Source: BACL21 sp038141525 (GTDB lineage: Bacteria > Bacteroidota > Bacteroidia > Flavobacteriales > Flavobacteriaceae). From it: a stretch of DNA of 64,000 nucleotides. Every line of letters starts with the position of its first letter. The first letter of the stretch is position 1. The stretch is taken from assembly GCA_038141525.1 (NCBI GenBank), contig JAYQIF010000004.1, forward strand, positions 227,400-291,399. Direction: 5' to 3'. The notes below the pieces were generated by a model, which was not told where the DNA came from, made no database searches, and saw only the letters and a program-made list of their open reading frames with translations. Of this stretch, positions 33,032-42,601 are shown one piece after another. Both the position numbers and the translations under genes were made by a program.

Positions 33032-33103
33032 ATGCGATGTATTCTCAGTTGATCGATAAGAAAATTAATCAAATCAATTATCTTAGAGCTCAGCTTACAG
33101 ATC

Positions 33104-34122
33104 ATGTCAGTAAACAACCTTAGACTGAATTGGATTGATCAGGCCAGAGGTCTGGCCATTTTTATGGTGGTCTACGGCCACAACTTCCCAAGTATTGAGC
33201 CCTATATCTACAGCGTTCATGTGCCTTTGTTTTTTCTGATCTCAGGAGTATTTCAGTCCTCATTCGTGCGCAATGATCAAATCAAACGGCGGGCCAAACA
33301 ACTGCTGACCCCCTATTTCTTTTGGGCTTCAGCGCTTTTCTTGTTTTGGTGGGCTGTAGGGCGAAAGTTTGGTAAAAGCAGTACCCAAGATTTATCCGTG
33401 TGGGATAATTTCACTGGTATTTTTTATGCCCAAGGCGGACCTGAATTCATGGACTGGGGCATTCCAATGTGGTTTTTGCCCTGTATCTTTTTGGTGTTTC
33501 TGAGCCATAGCCTTATCACACGTTTTGTCACAACCAAATCGAAAAATGTTTTAATCCTGCTACTAGGCACACTTGGTATATTTTGGGCGAAAACCATGCA
33601 CATCCACTTGCCCTGGAGCATCGATGTGGCCTTAGTGGCTCTGCTGTTTTATCACTTAGGGTTTTTGCTTAAAGACATATTAAAGGAACATCCTTATTCG
33701 AACAATTGGTGGATCATCGCTCTGCTTTTTGGGGTGCACATTACTGGATTTTATTTGAATCCCGAAAAAGTCGATATGTACCGCTCTATTTACGGAGCGC
33801 CGCTTATGTTTTTGATTAGTGGCGCCTCAGGAGCTTTGGCCTATATTCTTTTGTTTAAAAATTTGGCCACTCTAGGCATTGGAAAACTCTTTAAACCGCT
33901 GGTTTATCTCGGGCAAAATACAGTAGTAATTTTAGCGACGCACCTGCGCATGCTGACCGTGATTAAAGCCTTTTACTCGTAGCCATGGGCTGGAGCGTGT
34001 TTGAATTTTCAGAACTCGAGAAATTTGTTTTGGCCTGGATTCAAATCGGACTTTTGGTCCCACTGATTTATTTGATCAATCGGTATGCCCCGATTTTAAA
34101 TGGAAAAAATGCGTCTCGATAA
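33104..34122 (+). CDS. Acyltransferase_3-family membrane protein
   Basis: A multi-helix membrane protein of about 335 residues. It opens with NWIDQARGLAIFMVVYGHNF, where the His is the conserved catalytic residue of the acyltransferase_3 family, and contains VPLFFLISGVF. The family O-acylates sugars of exported glycans or lipids. The frame is broken near 33980; beyond it the other frame reads FVLAWIQIGLLVPLIYLIN, a last membrane helix, up to the stop at 34122. It overlaps the start of the phosphoethanolamine transferase gene by 23 bases, which suggests a shared role in envelope glycolipid modification. Confidence 0.78.
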
Positions 34123-35585
34123 ATCAAACTTGTCATTTTTTATTGGCCTTAATGTCCTGGTGGTCGGACTCATTACGGGCGCATCCTATTATCACATACC
34201 CTTGCAAGGTGGTAAAGACACTATAGTCTATCTGATTCATTTATGTCTCATTACAAGTTACCGTAGCGGGGCTACTCCATGTCCTGAGCCTTAGTCGGCT
34301 AATTTTTAACTGGATCCTCTGCCCGCTGCTGTTTATTTACGCTGGATTTGCGTTTTGGGGCTACAGTCAAGATATTTCCATTACCCCGCACCTGATCCAA
34401 GCCATACTTGAGACTAAAGCCGACATTGCGGTGGATCTGATTAACCTACCCTTTGTGCTTTATTTAGGCTTTACCGCACTTTTGCTTTATGGGATGGCTC
34501 GTTGGCGCGCGCGTCTGAAATCCCTAAAAATTAGGTCACTGAACACCTTTGTAGCGCTTATGTGCTTGGGACTCTACCCTACTTTGGAGACGTTACGTCC
34601 TGGTAGTTTACAAAACCGTCTTCCTTATAACCTAGTTTATGCTTTGGCAGACTATGGACAGCAGCCCAGTTTAAAACTCAATTTAAATCCTGAGGTTGAG
34701 CTAATTAAATACCATGATTCACTTTTGGTAGTTTTGGTGGTTGGCGAAAGCGTACGCGCAGATCATTTGTCCATAAACGGCTATCAGCGTGAAACGACCC
34801 CAAAACTCAAGGCCACACAGGGACTTTTGACCTTTCCGAAGATCAGTACGACCCATACCTATACCGGGGCAAGCCTGCCTCAAATACTAACAGATCAGGG
34901 ACAAGAGCGTAAAGACGAGGTTTACACCTCGATTTATTCTGTGCTCAACAAGGCCAATTTCAATACCTATTGGATCGGGAATCAAACCCTTGAGAATTCC
35001 TATGCGCCGGTAGTCAAAACAAACGATTCTGTGCGGCTAATCGATGCCTTTAAAAGTGTATTTAGTTTTGATAAACGCAAGGATGCAGCGCTACTCGGGC
35101 CTTTTGATGAGATTATCCCGAGACAGTCGCGATCGGTAATCAGTCTGCACATGATCGGAAGCCACTGGTGGTACGAGGACCGCTATACCCAGCAACAGCG
35201 CAAATTTACTCCAGTAATCGACTCTAAATACATACCCTCGCTCAGTGCTGAACAAATGATCAACTCCTATGACAATACCCTGGTTTATTTAGATGATTTT
35301 CTGGCCCAAGTCATTGAAAAACTTGAACGCACGCCGATCCCATCGGTGATGGTATATATCTCGGATCATGGAGAACAGCTGGGTGAAAACGGGAAGTGGC
35401 TGCACGCTCAAGCAGGAGAGGCGGCAAAAAACCCAGCTTATTTGATGTGGTTTTCTCAAGATTTTCGACGAAAAAACCCTGAGACCGTCGAATATTTTAC
35501 TGAAGCCACAAAACAAAAATCTACGACAGATCGCGTATTTTACGATCTTTTGCTGGTCAGCGGTTTAAAATACATCCCTAACTAA
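34100..35585 (+). CDS. EptA/CptA-like phosphoethanolamine transferase (sulfatase fold)
   Basis: A protein of about 490 residues: N-terminal membrane helices (FFIGLNVLVVGLITGASYY and further) and a periplasmic alkaline-phosphatase/sulfatase-like domain with LVVGESVRADHLSINGYQR, the phosphoethanolamine transferase nucleophile loop, then YISDHGEQLGENG and a metal-binding H in WLHAQAGE. The family transfers phosphoethanolamine from phosphatidylethanolamine to lipid A or core sugar. In the nucleophile loop Ser occupies the place where EptA has Thr. One frameshift near 34255 separates the first helices from the rest. Overlap with the acyltransferase gene suggests one operon. Confidence 0.8.
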
Positions 35586-35887
35586 TTATAATGTAATAAT
35601 ATTTCAGACTCAATGCAAAATTGCCTAGAGTGTAATACTCCGTATGCCAATGCGATGGACCTCCAAAGCCGGTTAAAGCCAGAACCAAAGTCAAAAAAAC
35701 AGACTTGTAGAAGGCGGTCATAACATCAGTTGTAAAATGGACGGATTTGGCGCGGTGGGCCTAAAATCTGAATTTGCCAAAAAGGCATAATTCATTTTAT
35801 CGTTTTTTTTGGTAGAATACCCATGAGCGTATTGCTCATTTAGAAAAAATTGTACATTTATCTCGCTAAACTGCACAATCTAGCATC
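35586..35887. other. Intergenic stretch with competing short readings
   Basis: No supported gene. On the minus strand 35721 to 35578 reads as a 47-residue peptide with a hydrophobic start (MTAFYKSVFLTLVLALTGF). On the plus strand 35612 opens a short Cys-containing reading (MQNCLECNTPYANAMDLQS), and an out-of-frame reading ending at the TAA near 35787 gives VEGGHNISCKMDGFGAVGLK. Only one can be real, and neither matches a family I know; an indel in the A run at 35693-35699 could join the two plus-strand parts. The right end holds the promoter listed next. Confidence 0.35.
35832..35860 (+). promoter_or_regulatory. Candidate flavobacterial promoter for the DUF2892 gene
   Basis: TTG at 35832-35834 and TACATTTA at 35853-35860 are separated by 18 bases; this matches TTG-N17-23-TAnnTTTG except the last G. 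It sits 27 bases before the ATG at 35888. Confidence 0.42.
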
Positions 35888-36097
35888 ATGAAGAAAAACA
35901 TGGGTACTGCGGACAAAACAATCCGCATCCTTTTGGCTTTGACTTTTATCTTTCTTTACGCCTACGAGTACATTACAGGCATTCTCGGAATGGTACTGAT
36001 GTTCGTAACTCTATTTTTTAATCTCAGCAGCATCACGGGCTATTGTCCGCTTTATGGTGTATTGGGTATCAATACGAATAAAGCAAAAGAAAACTAA
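35888..36097 (+). CDS. DUF2892-family small membrane protein
   Basis: A 69-residue protein with two membrane helices (IRILLALTFIFLYAYEYI and GILGMVLMFVTLFFNLSSI) and the family end CPLYGVLGI. The start KKNMGTADKTIRILLAL is diagnostic for the DUF2892/YgaP-type inner-membrane family. The Cys in GYCPLYG is conserved. Function is unknown; some members are fused to rhodanese domains. It is convergent with the MoxR gene, with no gap between the stop codons. Confidence 0.85.
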   Translation: MKKNMGTADKTIRILLALTFIFLYAYEYITGILGMVLMFVTLFFNLSSITGYCPLYGVLGINTNKAKEN

Positions 36098-37554
36098 CTA
36101 CATCTCCGCAAACAGATTACCTAGTCCATCTTTAAACTGAAACCCTTCTAGGGTTCTATATTTATTGAGTTTTTTGTGGACCTCTAGACCCCAGAGCAAA
36201 AACTCCATCATAAAGTACTTGTCCTCTGGCGCACAATCACTTTGAAATTCATCGACTAGATCCTCGAGACGCGGTACAGAACGCAGTGTGTCCTTATAGA
36301 CATCCTCTGGAAGACCATCTTCTAAAAACAAATCGTTATCGCTGTAAAACCAGCCTAACAAACGATCGTAGGGGCCCTCGGCGTCTTTGCGCTCGAGTTT
36401 TTTAATCTCTGGGAAATACTTCGGGAATAGGGTTTTTACGGCTTGATTGATCAGGTGCAGTGAAATCTGCTCGGCCCCCTCCTGCTCTCCTTCGTAAACC
36501 AGCTCTACTTTACCATTGATGGCAGCGATGATCCCTAAAAAGTCAGACATGCGCAGGGTGGTCTTGTCTTGGGCATTGATCAGCATGCGGCGCTCAGCCG
36601 TACTGATGAGATTCTCAAAAGCAGTGATGCTCATACGGGCACTCACCCCACTTTTGGCATCAATATATTCACTGCGTCGGGCTTCAAATCCGATTTGCTC
36701 TAAGATATCGCGCACCAACTCTGGGATATGGATGTTTTGATCGGCCTCTCGAGGCTTTACCTCTTGCTGGGTAATGGCTTTGGCTACGGTCAAAGAATGC
36801 GGATAATGCGTCAGAATTTGCGATCCAATACGGTCTTTGAGCGGGGTCACGATACTCCCACGGTTTGTATAGTCCTCTGGGTTTGCGGTAAAGACAAACT
36901 GCGCTTCTATAGGCAGACGCAGTTTAAACCCACGAATCTGGATTTCTTTTCTTGAAGTATCCCAAAAAGCGCCACTTGAATGCGCGCTTGTAAATCAGGG
37001 AGTTCGTTCAATACAAAAATACAGCGATGCGCCCGCGGAATCATCCCAAAATGGATCACACGCTCATCGGCATAAGACAATTTTAGATTGGCCGCCTTAA
37101 TCGGATCCACATCCCCGATCAAATCGGCTACGGTTACATCTGGGGTGGCTAGTTTTTCAAAAAAACGGTCATCGCGGTGTAGCCAAGTCACAGGAGTATC
37201 GTCTCCATGCTCAGCGATTAGGGCTTTGGCCTGATAACTGATTGGGCTGAGCGGGTCATCGTTAATCTCAGAGCCTTCCACTACAGGTACCCACTCATCG
37301 AGCAGGCCCGTCATTTTGCGTGCCAAACGCGTTTTGGCCTGGCCGCGTAGCCCTAAGAGATTAATACTGTGTCCCGAGAGCAAAGCGCGCTCCACATCGG
37401 GAATCACCGTATGCTCGTACCCCAACAACCCTTCAAAAGTAGGCGCGCCAGATTTAATCCGAGCGCGCAGATTATCGGCGAGTTCTTGTTGTATGCTTTT
37501 TGGGGTGTATCCTGAGGCCTTGAGCTGGCCTAGAGTTTTTATTTCTGTGTTCAT
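36098..37554 (-). CDS. MoxR/magnesium-chelatase-like AAA+ ATPase
   Basis: The corrected protein is about 485 residues. The Walker A loop is GLRGQAKT and Walker B lies in CIFVLNELPDL. The remainder includes the AAA+ lid and C-terminal helical region (SVSARMSITAFENLIS-like segments). MoxR ATPases usually work as chaperones with a VWA protein for metal or cofactor insertion. The next gene in the operon (37551-38678) encodes such a VWA protein with a 4-base overlap. One frameshift near 36951 lies in the middle; adding one G to the run restores EKEIQIRGFKLRLPIE. Confidence 0.85.
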
Positions 37555-38678
37555 CCTAATCTCTTTTTTCTGTTTTGCTGATAATCTTCAAAAATCATTT
37601 CACCCAGTCCTTTTAAGCCCGTAAAAAAGGCTTTGCCCTTGTTGGCCTCGGTAAAAGTGCGCACAAAACGCATTAAATAAGGGTCTTGGGCAATCATAAA
37701 GGTGGTAATGGGTATGTGCAGTTTAAGGGCCTGCCGCGCCATATTGTAACATTTATCGACGATGTAATCATCCAGGCCGACGCTATTTTTATAGTAGCCC
37801 CCTCCGGGTTCTTTGAGGCAGCTGGGTTTGCCGTCGGTGATCATAAAAATCTGCTTGTTGCTGTTTTTACGGCGGCGCAGTAAATCCATGGCCAAAGACA
37901 ATCCAGCCACCGTATTGGTGTGGTAAGGCCCCACTTGCAAGTAAGGAATGTCCTTAATAGCGATGGGCCAAGCATCGTTGCCAAAGACCAGCACATCCAA
38001 AGTATCCTTTGGGTAACGCGTGGTGATAAACTCCGCCAAAGCCATAGCGACTTTTTTGGCCGGGGTGATGCGGTCTTCACCATAAAGGATCATGCTGTGA
38101 CTGATGTCGATCATCAGCACGGTGCTCATCTGAGTGTTATACGTACTGTCTTCGACCACCAAATCTTCTTGTCGCAGGTCAAAATCTCCACCAATATTGC
38201 GGATTTGAGCGTTTTTAAGGCTTTCGGTAATGGATATTTTTTCCAAAGCGTCCCCAAACTGATAGGCCTTGAATTCCCCTGTGGCCTCATTGCCTTGACC
38301 CGTAGACTTGGTTTTATGGTCTCCAGACCCCGCTTTTTTTAATTTGCCAAAAATCTGTTTCATGGCGTGCTCCCGCAGCAGCTTCTCGGTCTTTGGGGTC
38401 AGCGCCATACCGGAGCCCTCCCCGTCTTTTCCGCCACCTTTGGGCTGAATATAAGCGCGCTCTAGTAAATCGCGCACAAAATCGTCTATGGTATAATTCT
38501 CGTCGGTAAGAGAGTACTCTTTGTCGAGTTCGCGCAGCCAGTCGATGGCCTCATCAAAATCACCAGAAGTATGGGTAATGAGCTCTTTGAAAATTTCAAA
38601 AAGGCGCTCAAAGGGCGACTGCTCCTTTGGCACATGGCGGCTAAAGCGCAAACCCGTGGCAGAGAGATCAAATTTCAT
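37551..38678 (-). CDS. VWA-domain protein, partner of MoxR ATPase
   Basis: A 375-residue protein. The VWA domain (about residues 180-360) carries the MIDAS motif DISHS, the Thr in TNTVAGLSLAMDLL and the Asp in MITDGKPS. The N-terminal half is helical and of unknown type. It is the first gene of the pair; the stop overlaps the MoxR start by four bases. MoxR-VWA pairs in core genomes of Bacteroidota are common, and here both have core-like base composition. Confidence 0.88.
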   Translation of the reverse strand: MKFDLSATGLRFSRHVPKEQSPFERLFEIFKELITHTSGDFDEAIDWLRELDKEYSLTDENYTIDDFVRDLLERAYIQPKGGGKDGEGSGMALTPKTEKLLREHAMKQIFGKLKKAGSGDHKTKSTGQGNEATGEFKAYQFGDALEKISITESLKNAQIRNIGGDFDLRQEDLVVEDSTYNTQMSTVLMIDISHSMILYGEDRITPAKKVAMALAEFITTRYPKDTLDVLVFGNDAWPIAIKDIPYLQVGPYHTNTVAGLSLAMDLLRRRKNSNKQIFMITDGKPSCLKEPGGGYYKNSVGLDDYIVDKCYNMARQALKLHIPITTFMIAQDPYLMRFVRTFTEANKGKAFFTGLKGLGEMIFEDYQQNRKKRLG

Positions 38679-38730
38679 AGCGTTGTAAAGATAACTAAGA
38701 ATGCCAAATTACCCAGCAGAATCCTGTGCT

Positions 38731-39474
38731 TTAATTCCTTAAAAAAGTATCGCTTTTATCGAATTTGATCCAAACGGTGTAGATCACAAAACCCTGAAGC
38801 AGTATTCCGAGTAAAAAGGGCATCCAATAGGCCCCGCTCAAGGTCACACCAACCCAAAAAGCATTACCCAAAGACAGGGTTAAAATACTCAGTACAGAGA
38901 GCTTTTGAATCACGTGATTTGGGATTAACTTATAAAATATGAGCCCGCCGACTATAGCCGAAAGTCCCCAGCCCAAATAATTGGTTACAGGAATGCTGTA
39001 ATACACCCCAGGGTCTGTCCAGGTCCAAAAATTCATCAACACGGCCCCTGGATCAAGAATTAAATCTGTAAAAACCAACAGCCCCGCCCCTACCGCAAAT
39101 TGAACCGATCGTTTCTCAAAAATCCAATGGGCTAACGCAAAAGCCCCAATAACAAGAGGCCCCCAGCCAAATCCCACACCCCAAGGCACCAAATCAAAGA
39201 GTTTATAGCCCAGCTGGGCGTTATAATTAAACGACCCGTAAGGAAACGAAGTGACGATACTCAAGGCTTCAATACATGTGGCATAAAGACTTAAGACAGC
39301 GATCAGAATGAGTCCTTTTTTGAAATGGACACGCAATAGGTCAAAATACGCAGGAAGGGCCAACAAAATCATAGGGATCATCGAGAAATAGTCGTCTTTG
39401 ACCCTTAAGGCATGGTAACCGATAAAGGCCATGAGCCCCGACAAAACAATCAATATTACCCCCTTGTTTTTCAT
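38731..39474 (-). CDS. cruF: CruF-like carotenoid hydratase
   Basis: A 247-residue membrane protein with about seven helices. Diagnostic segments are FPYGSFNYNAQLGYKLF, then VPWGVGFGWGPLVIGAF and DLILDPGAVLMNFWTW, as in the CruF/DUF422 family, which hydrates the 1,2-double bond of acyclic carotenoid ends. It is the last gene of a three-gene set (desaturase, UbiA prenyltransferase, CruF), 10 bases after the prenyltransferase. In haloarchaea the same gene order makes bacterioruberin (C50), so this protein may act on prenylated lycopene ends; the substrate is inferred. Confidence 0.82.
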   Translation of the reverse strand: MKNKGVILIVLSGLMAFIGYHALRVKDDYFSMIPMILLALPAYFDLLRVHFKKGLILIAVLSLYATCIEALSIVTSFPYGSFNYNAQLGYKLFDLVPWGVGFGWGPLVIGAFALAHWIFEKRSVQFAVGAGLLVFTDLILDPGAVLMNFWTWTDPGVYYSIPVTNYLGWGLSAIVGGLIFYKLIPNHVIQKLSVLSILTLSLGNAFWVGVTLSGAYWMPFLLGILLQGFVIYTVWIKFDKSDTFLRN

Positions 39475-39483
39475 AAGTGTGGA

Positions 39484-40351
39484 TTATCCCAATAAACTGT
39501 ATTTGAAAAACGTATAGATAAAAATACAGCCGCCACAAATAAAGTTTATCAGCGGAAAAGCTTTGTATACTGCGAGCATTTTTGGATTGTCGCTTTCGCT
39601 GAGGAAAAACACATACATACTGGGGCCGCAATACGCCACAATCCCAATTAGACCCATCCATGGGACCACATATAATCCGCAGAGTACCGCGGCAATGGCA
39701 AAATAAAACAAGGTCAATAGGCTGGCGTTTTTATGGCCGAGCCAGACCGCTGTGGTTTTGACTTTTGCACTGCGATCCGCAGCAATATCGGGCAGCGCAG
39801 AAAACAAGTGCATGCCCATGGCCCAAGCCCACGCACCGAATGACCAGCGGCCAGGATAAGGTCGACAGCGGTTTGAACGCTAAATAGACCATAACCCCCG
39901 GCAAGATGTACAGAACGTTCGAAAAGGAGTCCAAAAACAATCTAGATTTGAGCCTCAAGGGTCTTAAAGAGTAAAACGAAGACAAGAGTAGCCACAAAAG
40001 CAGCACATATTTAGCCTCGATACTCGGCAGCATCCAGCCAAATAAAAAGGAGGCCAAAAGGATCAAACCACAGATGATCAAAAGTGTTTTGTCTTGAGCA
40101 CTGGCGTATAGACCTTCATAATTACCTTTTTTGGGATTCCATTGATCGGTATCCCGGTCGGCAAAATCATTCAATCCATAGAGAAAGAAATTCGCCGGCC
40201 ACAAGAAAAATACCATACCCGCCCAAAATAAAACATGGGCAAAATCACTGAATTCATCAGCGGCAGTTACCATACCCACAGCCCAGGGCCCCACTAGATA
40301 GGTCCAAAACCTTGGGCGACTGATATTAATGATCCAACTGAGCTGTTTCAT
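39484..40351 (-). CDS. UbiA-family prenyltransferase, lycopene elongase-like
   Basis: A membrane enzyme of about 290 residues. The first Asp-rich motif is NDFADRDTD, and the second is DIAADRSAKVKTTA. These bind the Mg-diphosphate of the prenyl donor. Its place between a CrtI-type desaturase and CruF points to lycopene elongase (transfer of dimethylallyl groups to lycopene) rather than quinone or haem synthesis. One frameshift around 39860-39880 splits the two halves; correcting it gives the family length. The start codon overlaps the end of the desaturase gene by four bases. Confidence 0.82.
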
Positions 40352-41882
40352 GAATGCTTTAGGCGGTGTAAAAAATTTGTGTCCTTGGCGCTCAAGGGCC
40401 TACCGTGTTTGATGCCATGAATCCGTTTGTAGACAATCTGCGCACTGATCAGACACATGGGCACCCCAATTCCAGGATTGGTATTGGCCCCCACATAATA
40501 TAGATTCGACACCTTTTTAGATTTAGTTTTTGGCCTGAATAAAGCGGTCTGCATGAGATTCTGCGCCAGTCCTAAGGCTGTACCTTTAAACGCATTGTAC
40601 ATACTGGAAAGTCTTGGCCCGTAAAAATACGCTCGTAAACAATGTTTTGCTCCAGATCGGGCAGATCCATGGTCTCTCGCATATGGCTCAGGATTTTTTT
40701 GCGGTAGGCGGTAATGGTCTGCTCGTCTAAGTTTAGACCAGTAGAGGTAGGCACCAGAACAAAGAGGTTTTCATGGCCTTTGGGGGCTACTCCCGGGTCT
40801 GTTTTGCTCGGGGCACAGACATAATACGAAGGGTGCTCTGGCAGTTCTGTCTTGTCAAAAATAGCCTCAAAACTCTCTTTCCACTTATCGGTAAAATAAA
40901 GATTGTGATGCACCAGGCTATCGTATTGCTTTTTGAGTCCGAGATAAATGATAAACCCAGACGGAGCGACTGTTCTATTTTGCCAATAACGCTCACTGAA
41001 TTGGCGATGTGGCCGATCAAGCAGATTCATCTCGGTGTGGTGGTAGTCCGCATTGGAGACCACTATATCGGCCTGATAATCTTGGCCATCAGCGGCGCGA
41101 ACCCCCTCGACCCGATTATCTTTAATTAATATTTTTTCTACTGGGGTATCAAAGAGAAATTTGACGCCGTTTTTTTTAGCAATATTAAATAGAGACTCAA
41201 ATACCGTAGTCATCCCTCCCATAGGATAATGGACCCCCATCTCAAAATCAATATGATTCATCAGTGAGTAGACTGCTGGGGCTTTGTAGGGGGAGGTACC
41301 CAGAAATACCAAAGGATACTGAAGGATTTTTCTTAAGATCGGATGTTTTACATAATGCGCGATGTGCTTATGAAACGACGAAATCACAGAAAATTTAGTC
41401 CAAAGAAAAATGGTCGTTCGGTCGATAAAATCAAAAACCGTATCAAAGGGCTTATAGATAAAGGTGTTTTTGGAGACATTGTATTTGGCGGCGGCCTCTT
41501 TGAGATAGAGCTCAATTTTTTTCATCACCCCAGGCTCATAAGACTCAAAAATAGCTGAATCTCGCTCCAGATCTGAGGTCATTGAGACGGGCTCTTTTGC
41601 TCGCCAAACCAAATCTTATATGAGGGATCCGAGTCGTTCCAGGCTAAGATGATCTTTAATGTCTTCTCCGACAAGCTCATAGAAATGCTCAAAAATATCG
41701 GGCATGAGATACCACGACGGTCCCATGTCGAATTGGAACCCCTGGGCAGAGAAGACACTACCGCGCCCGCCAAAACTGCTGTTTTTCTCGAGTACAGTCA
41801 CATCAAAGCCCTTCTTGGCCAATAGTATCGCCGTAGAAATCCCCCCTGCTCCTGAACCGATTATGATCACGCTTTTGCCCAA
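40348..41882 (-). CDS. crtI: CrtI-type carotenoid desaturase
   Basis: A flavoprotein of about 510 residues. The N-terminal dinucleotide fold is VIIIGSGAGGISTAILLAKK, followed by GRGSVFSAQGFQFDMGPSWY; the C-terminus has YVGANTNPGIGVPMCLISA, which closes the FAD site. It introduces double bonds into phytoene or its products at the membrane. The MGPSWYLMPDIFEHF segment resembles desaturases from C50 carotenoid clusters more than the usual flavobacterial CrtI; this is an impression, not a computed result. Two frameshifts are present, near 41640 and near 40595. Confidence 0.82.
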
Positions 41883-41979
41883 GTATAACTGCTTTAATTA
41901 CAGTGCAAAATTATGGCAAAAGCAGCGCCTAATGGTGAGATTACTGATTTTTATTAAAGAATTAATGAACATCGGGTAG

Positions 41980-42018
41980 CAGGATTAAAGATCCTGACAG
42001 AGCTCCCGGGTGAAAATA
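41980..42018. repeat. Palindromic repeat unit 1
   Basis: A 39-base unit matching the one at 42073 in 33 of 39 positions. AGGATTAAAGATCCT is a 5-bp inverted pair. This copy lacks the second perfect hairpin seen in unit 2. It may be a small dispersed palindromic element. Confidence 0.65.
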
Positions 42019-42072
42019 CAAAACCCACGACTGCGTCGTGTTAGCTTTTTATTACGTATCCTTAGAAAAGTG

Positions 42073-42111
42073 CAGGATTAAGGATCCTCACAGAGCTCCG
42101 CTCTGAAAATA
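42073..42111. repeat. Palindromic repeat unit 2
   Basis: Second copy of the 39-base unit, 93 bases from the first. It holds two adjacent hairpins: AGGAT-TAAGG-ATCCT and CAGAGC-TCC-GCTCTG. Such tandem hairpins resemble REP-like elements. Confidence 0.65.
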
Positions 42112-42165
42112 ACCCAAATAAAAAAACGCTCAAGCATGCTTGGCGTTTTTTCTTATTGGGTTATT
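42108..42165. terminator. Extended inverted repeat, terminator of tRNA-Arg
   Basis: An inner hairpin AAAAAACGC-T-CAAGCATGCTTG-G-CGTTTTTT is enclosed by a second perfect 10-base pair, AATAACCCAA and TTGGGTTATT. Because both sides carry A and T runs it can act in both directions. It lies 6 bases after the tRNA 3' end. Confidence 0.75.
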
Positions 42166-42171
42166 TATTCG

Positions 42172-42245
42172 TGATCGCGGCAGGATTCGAACCTGCGACC
42201 GTCTGCTTAGAAGGCAGATGCTCTATCCAGCTGAGCTACGCGACC
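42172..42245 (-). tRNA. tRNA-Arg (anticodon TCT)
   Basis: A 74-base cloverleaf on the minus strand. Acceptor GGTCGCG pairs with CGCGATC (one G-T pair) and the discriminator is A. The D arm is AGCTCAGCTGGATAGAGC, the anticodon stem TCTGC-CTTCTAA-GCAGA places TCT in the loop, and the T loop is GGTTCGAATCC. No CCA is encoded. Confidence 0.95.
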
Positions 42246-42601
42246 CCTTGAAGACATAATCATATATGCCTATCAAATTGTGGCAGCAAAAGTAACTAAA
42301 ATTATGGAAAATGAAAGGCTAAGGTTTATCTCAAAAATTGGAGCTTTTTCCTTCCACCGTAATCCTCTGAGTATTTTCAGTTTCAACTTCTGTTACAATA
42401 AGACACTAATTAATTTTCCTTAAAAAAAATTCTGTCTCAACAATTAATTCATGCACAACTCGTTCATAAAGAACTAACACTGAATTTTCTATATGATTTA
42501 AAAATTACTTGAAATAGCTCTAATGACTCCCCGATGCCGCATTAAACGCATAGCAAAGAGTCAAAAGAGCAAAAAACTTGATCAACTAATTTTTAAATCA
42601 A
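42246..42601. other. Intergenic stretch between tRNA and lipoprotein gene
   Basis: I see no open reading frame worth calling and no clear promoter or hairpin. The sequence is AT-rich and probably holds the divergent promoters of the tRNA and the lipoprotein. Confidence 0.5.

Noticed and set aside
36098..38678. MoxR-VWA pair as part of a defence system
   Set aside because: Base composition is core-like, no effector gene is adjacent, and such pairs are common in Bacteroidota core genomes.
42172..42245. tRNA-Arg as attachment site of the AT-rich block
   Set aside because: Integrases usually recombine at the tRNA 3' end. Here the 3' end faces the carotenoid genes, away from the block, and no copy of the 3' half is seen elsewhere in the window.
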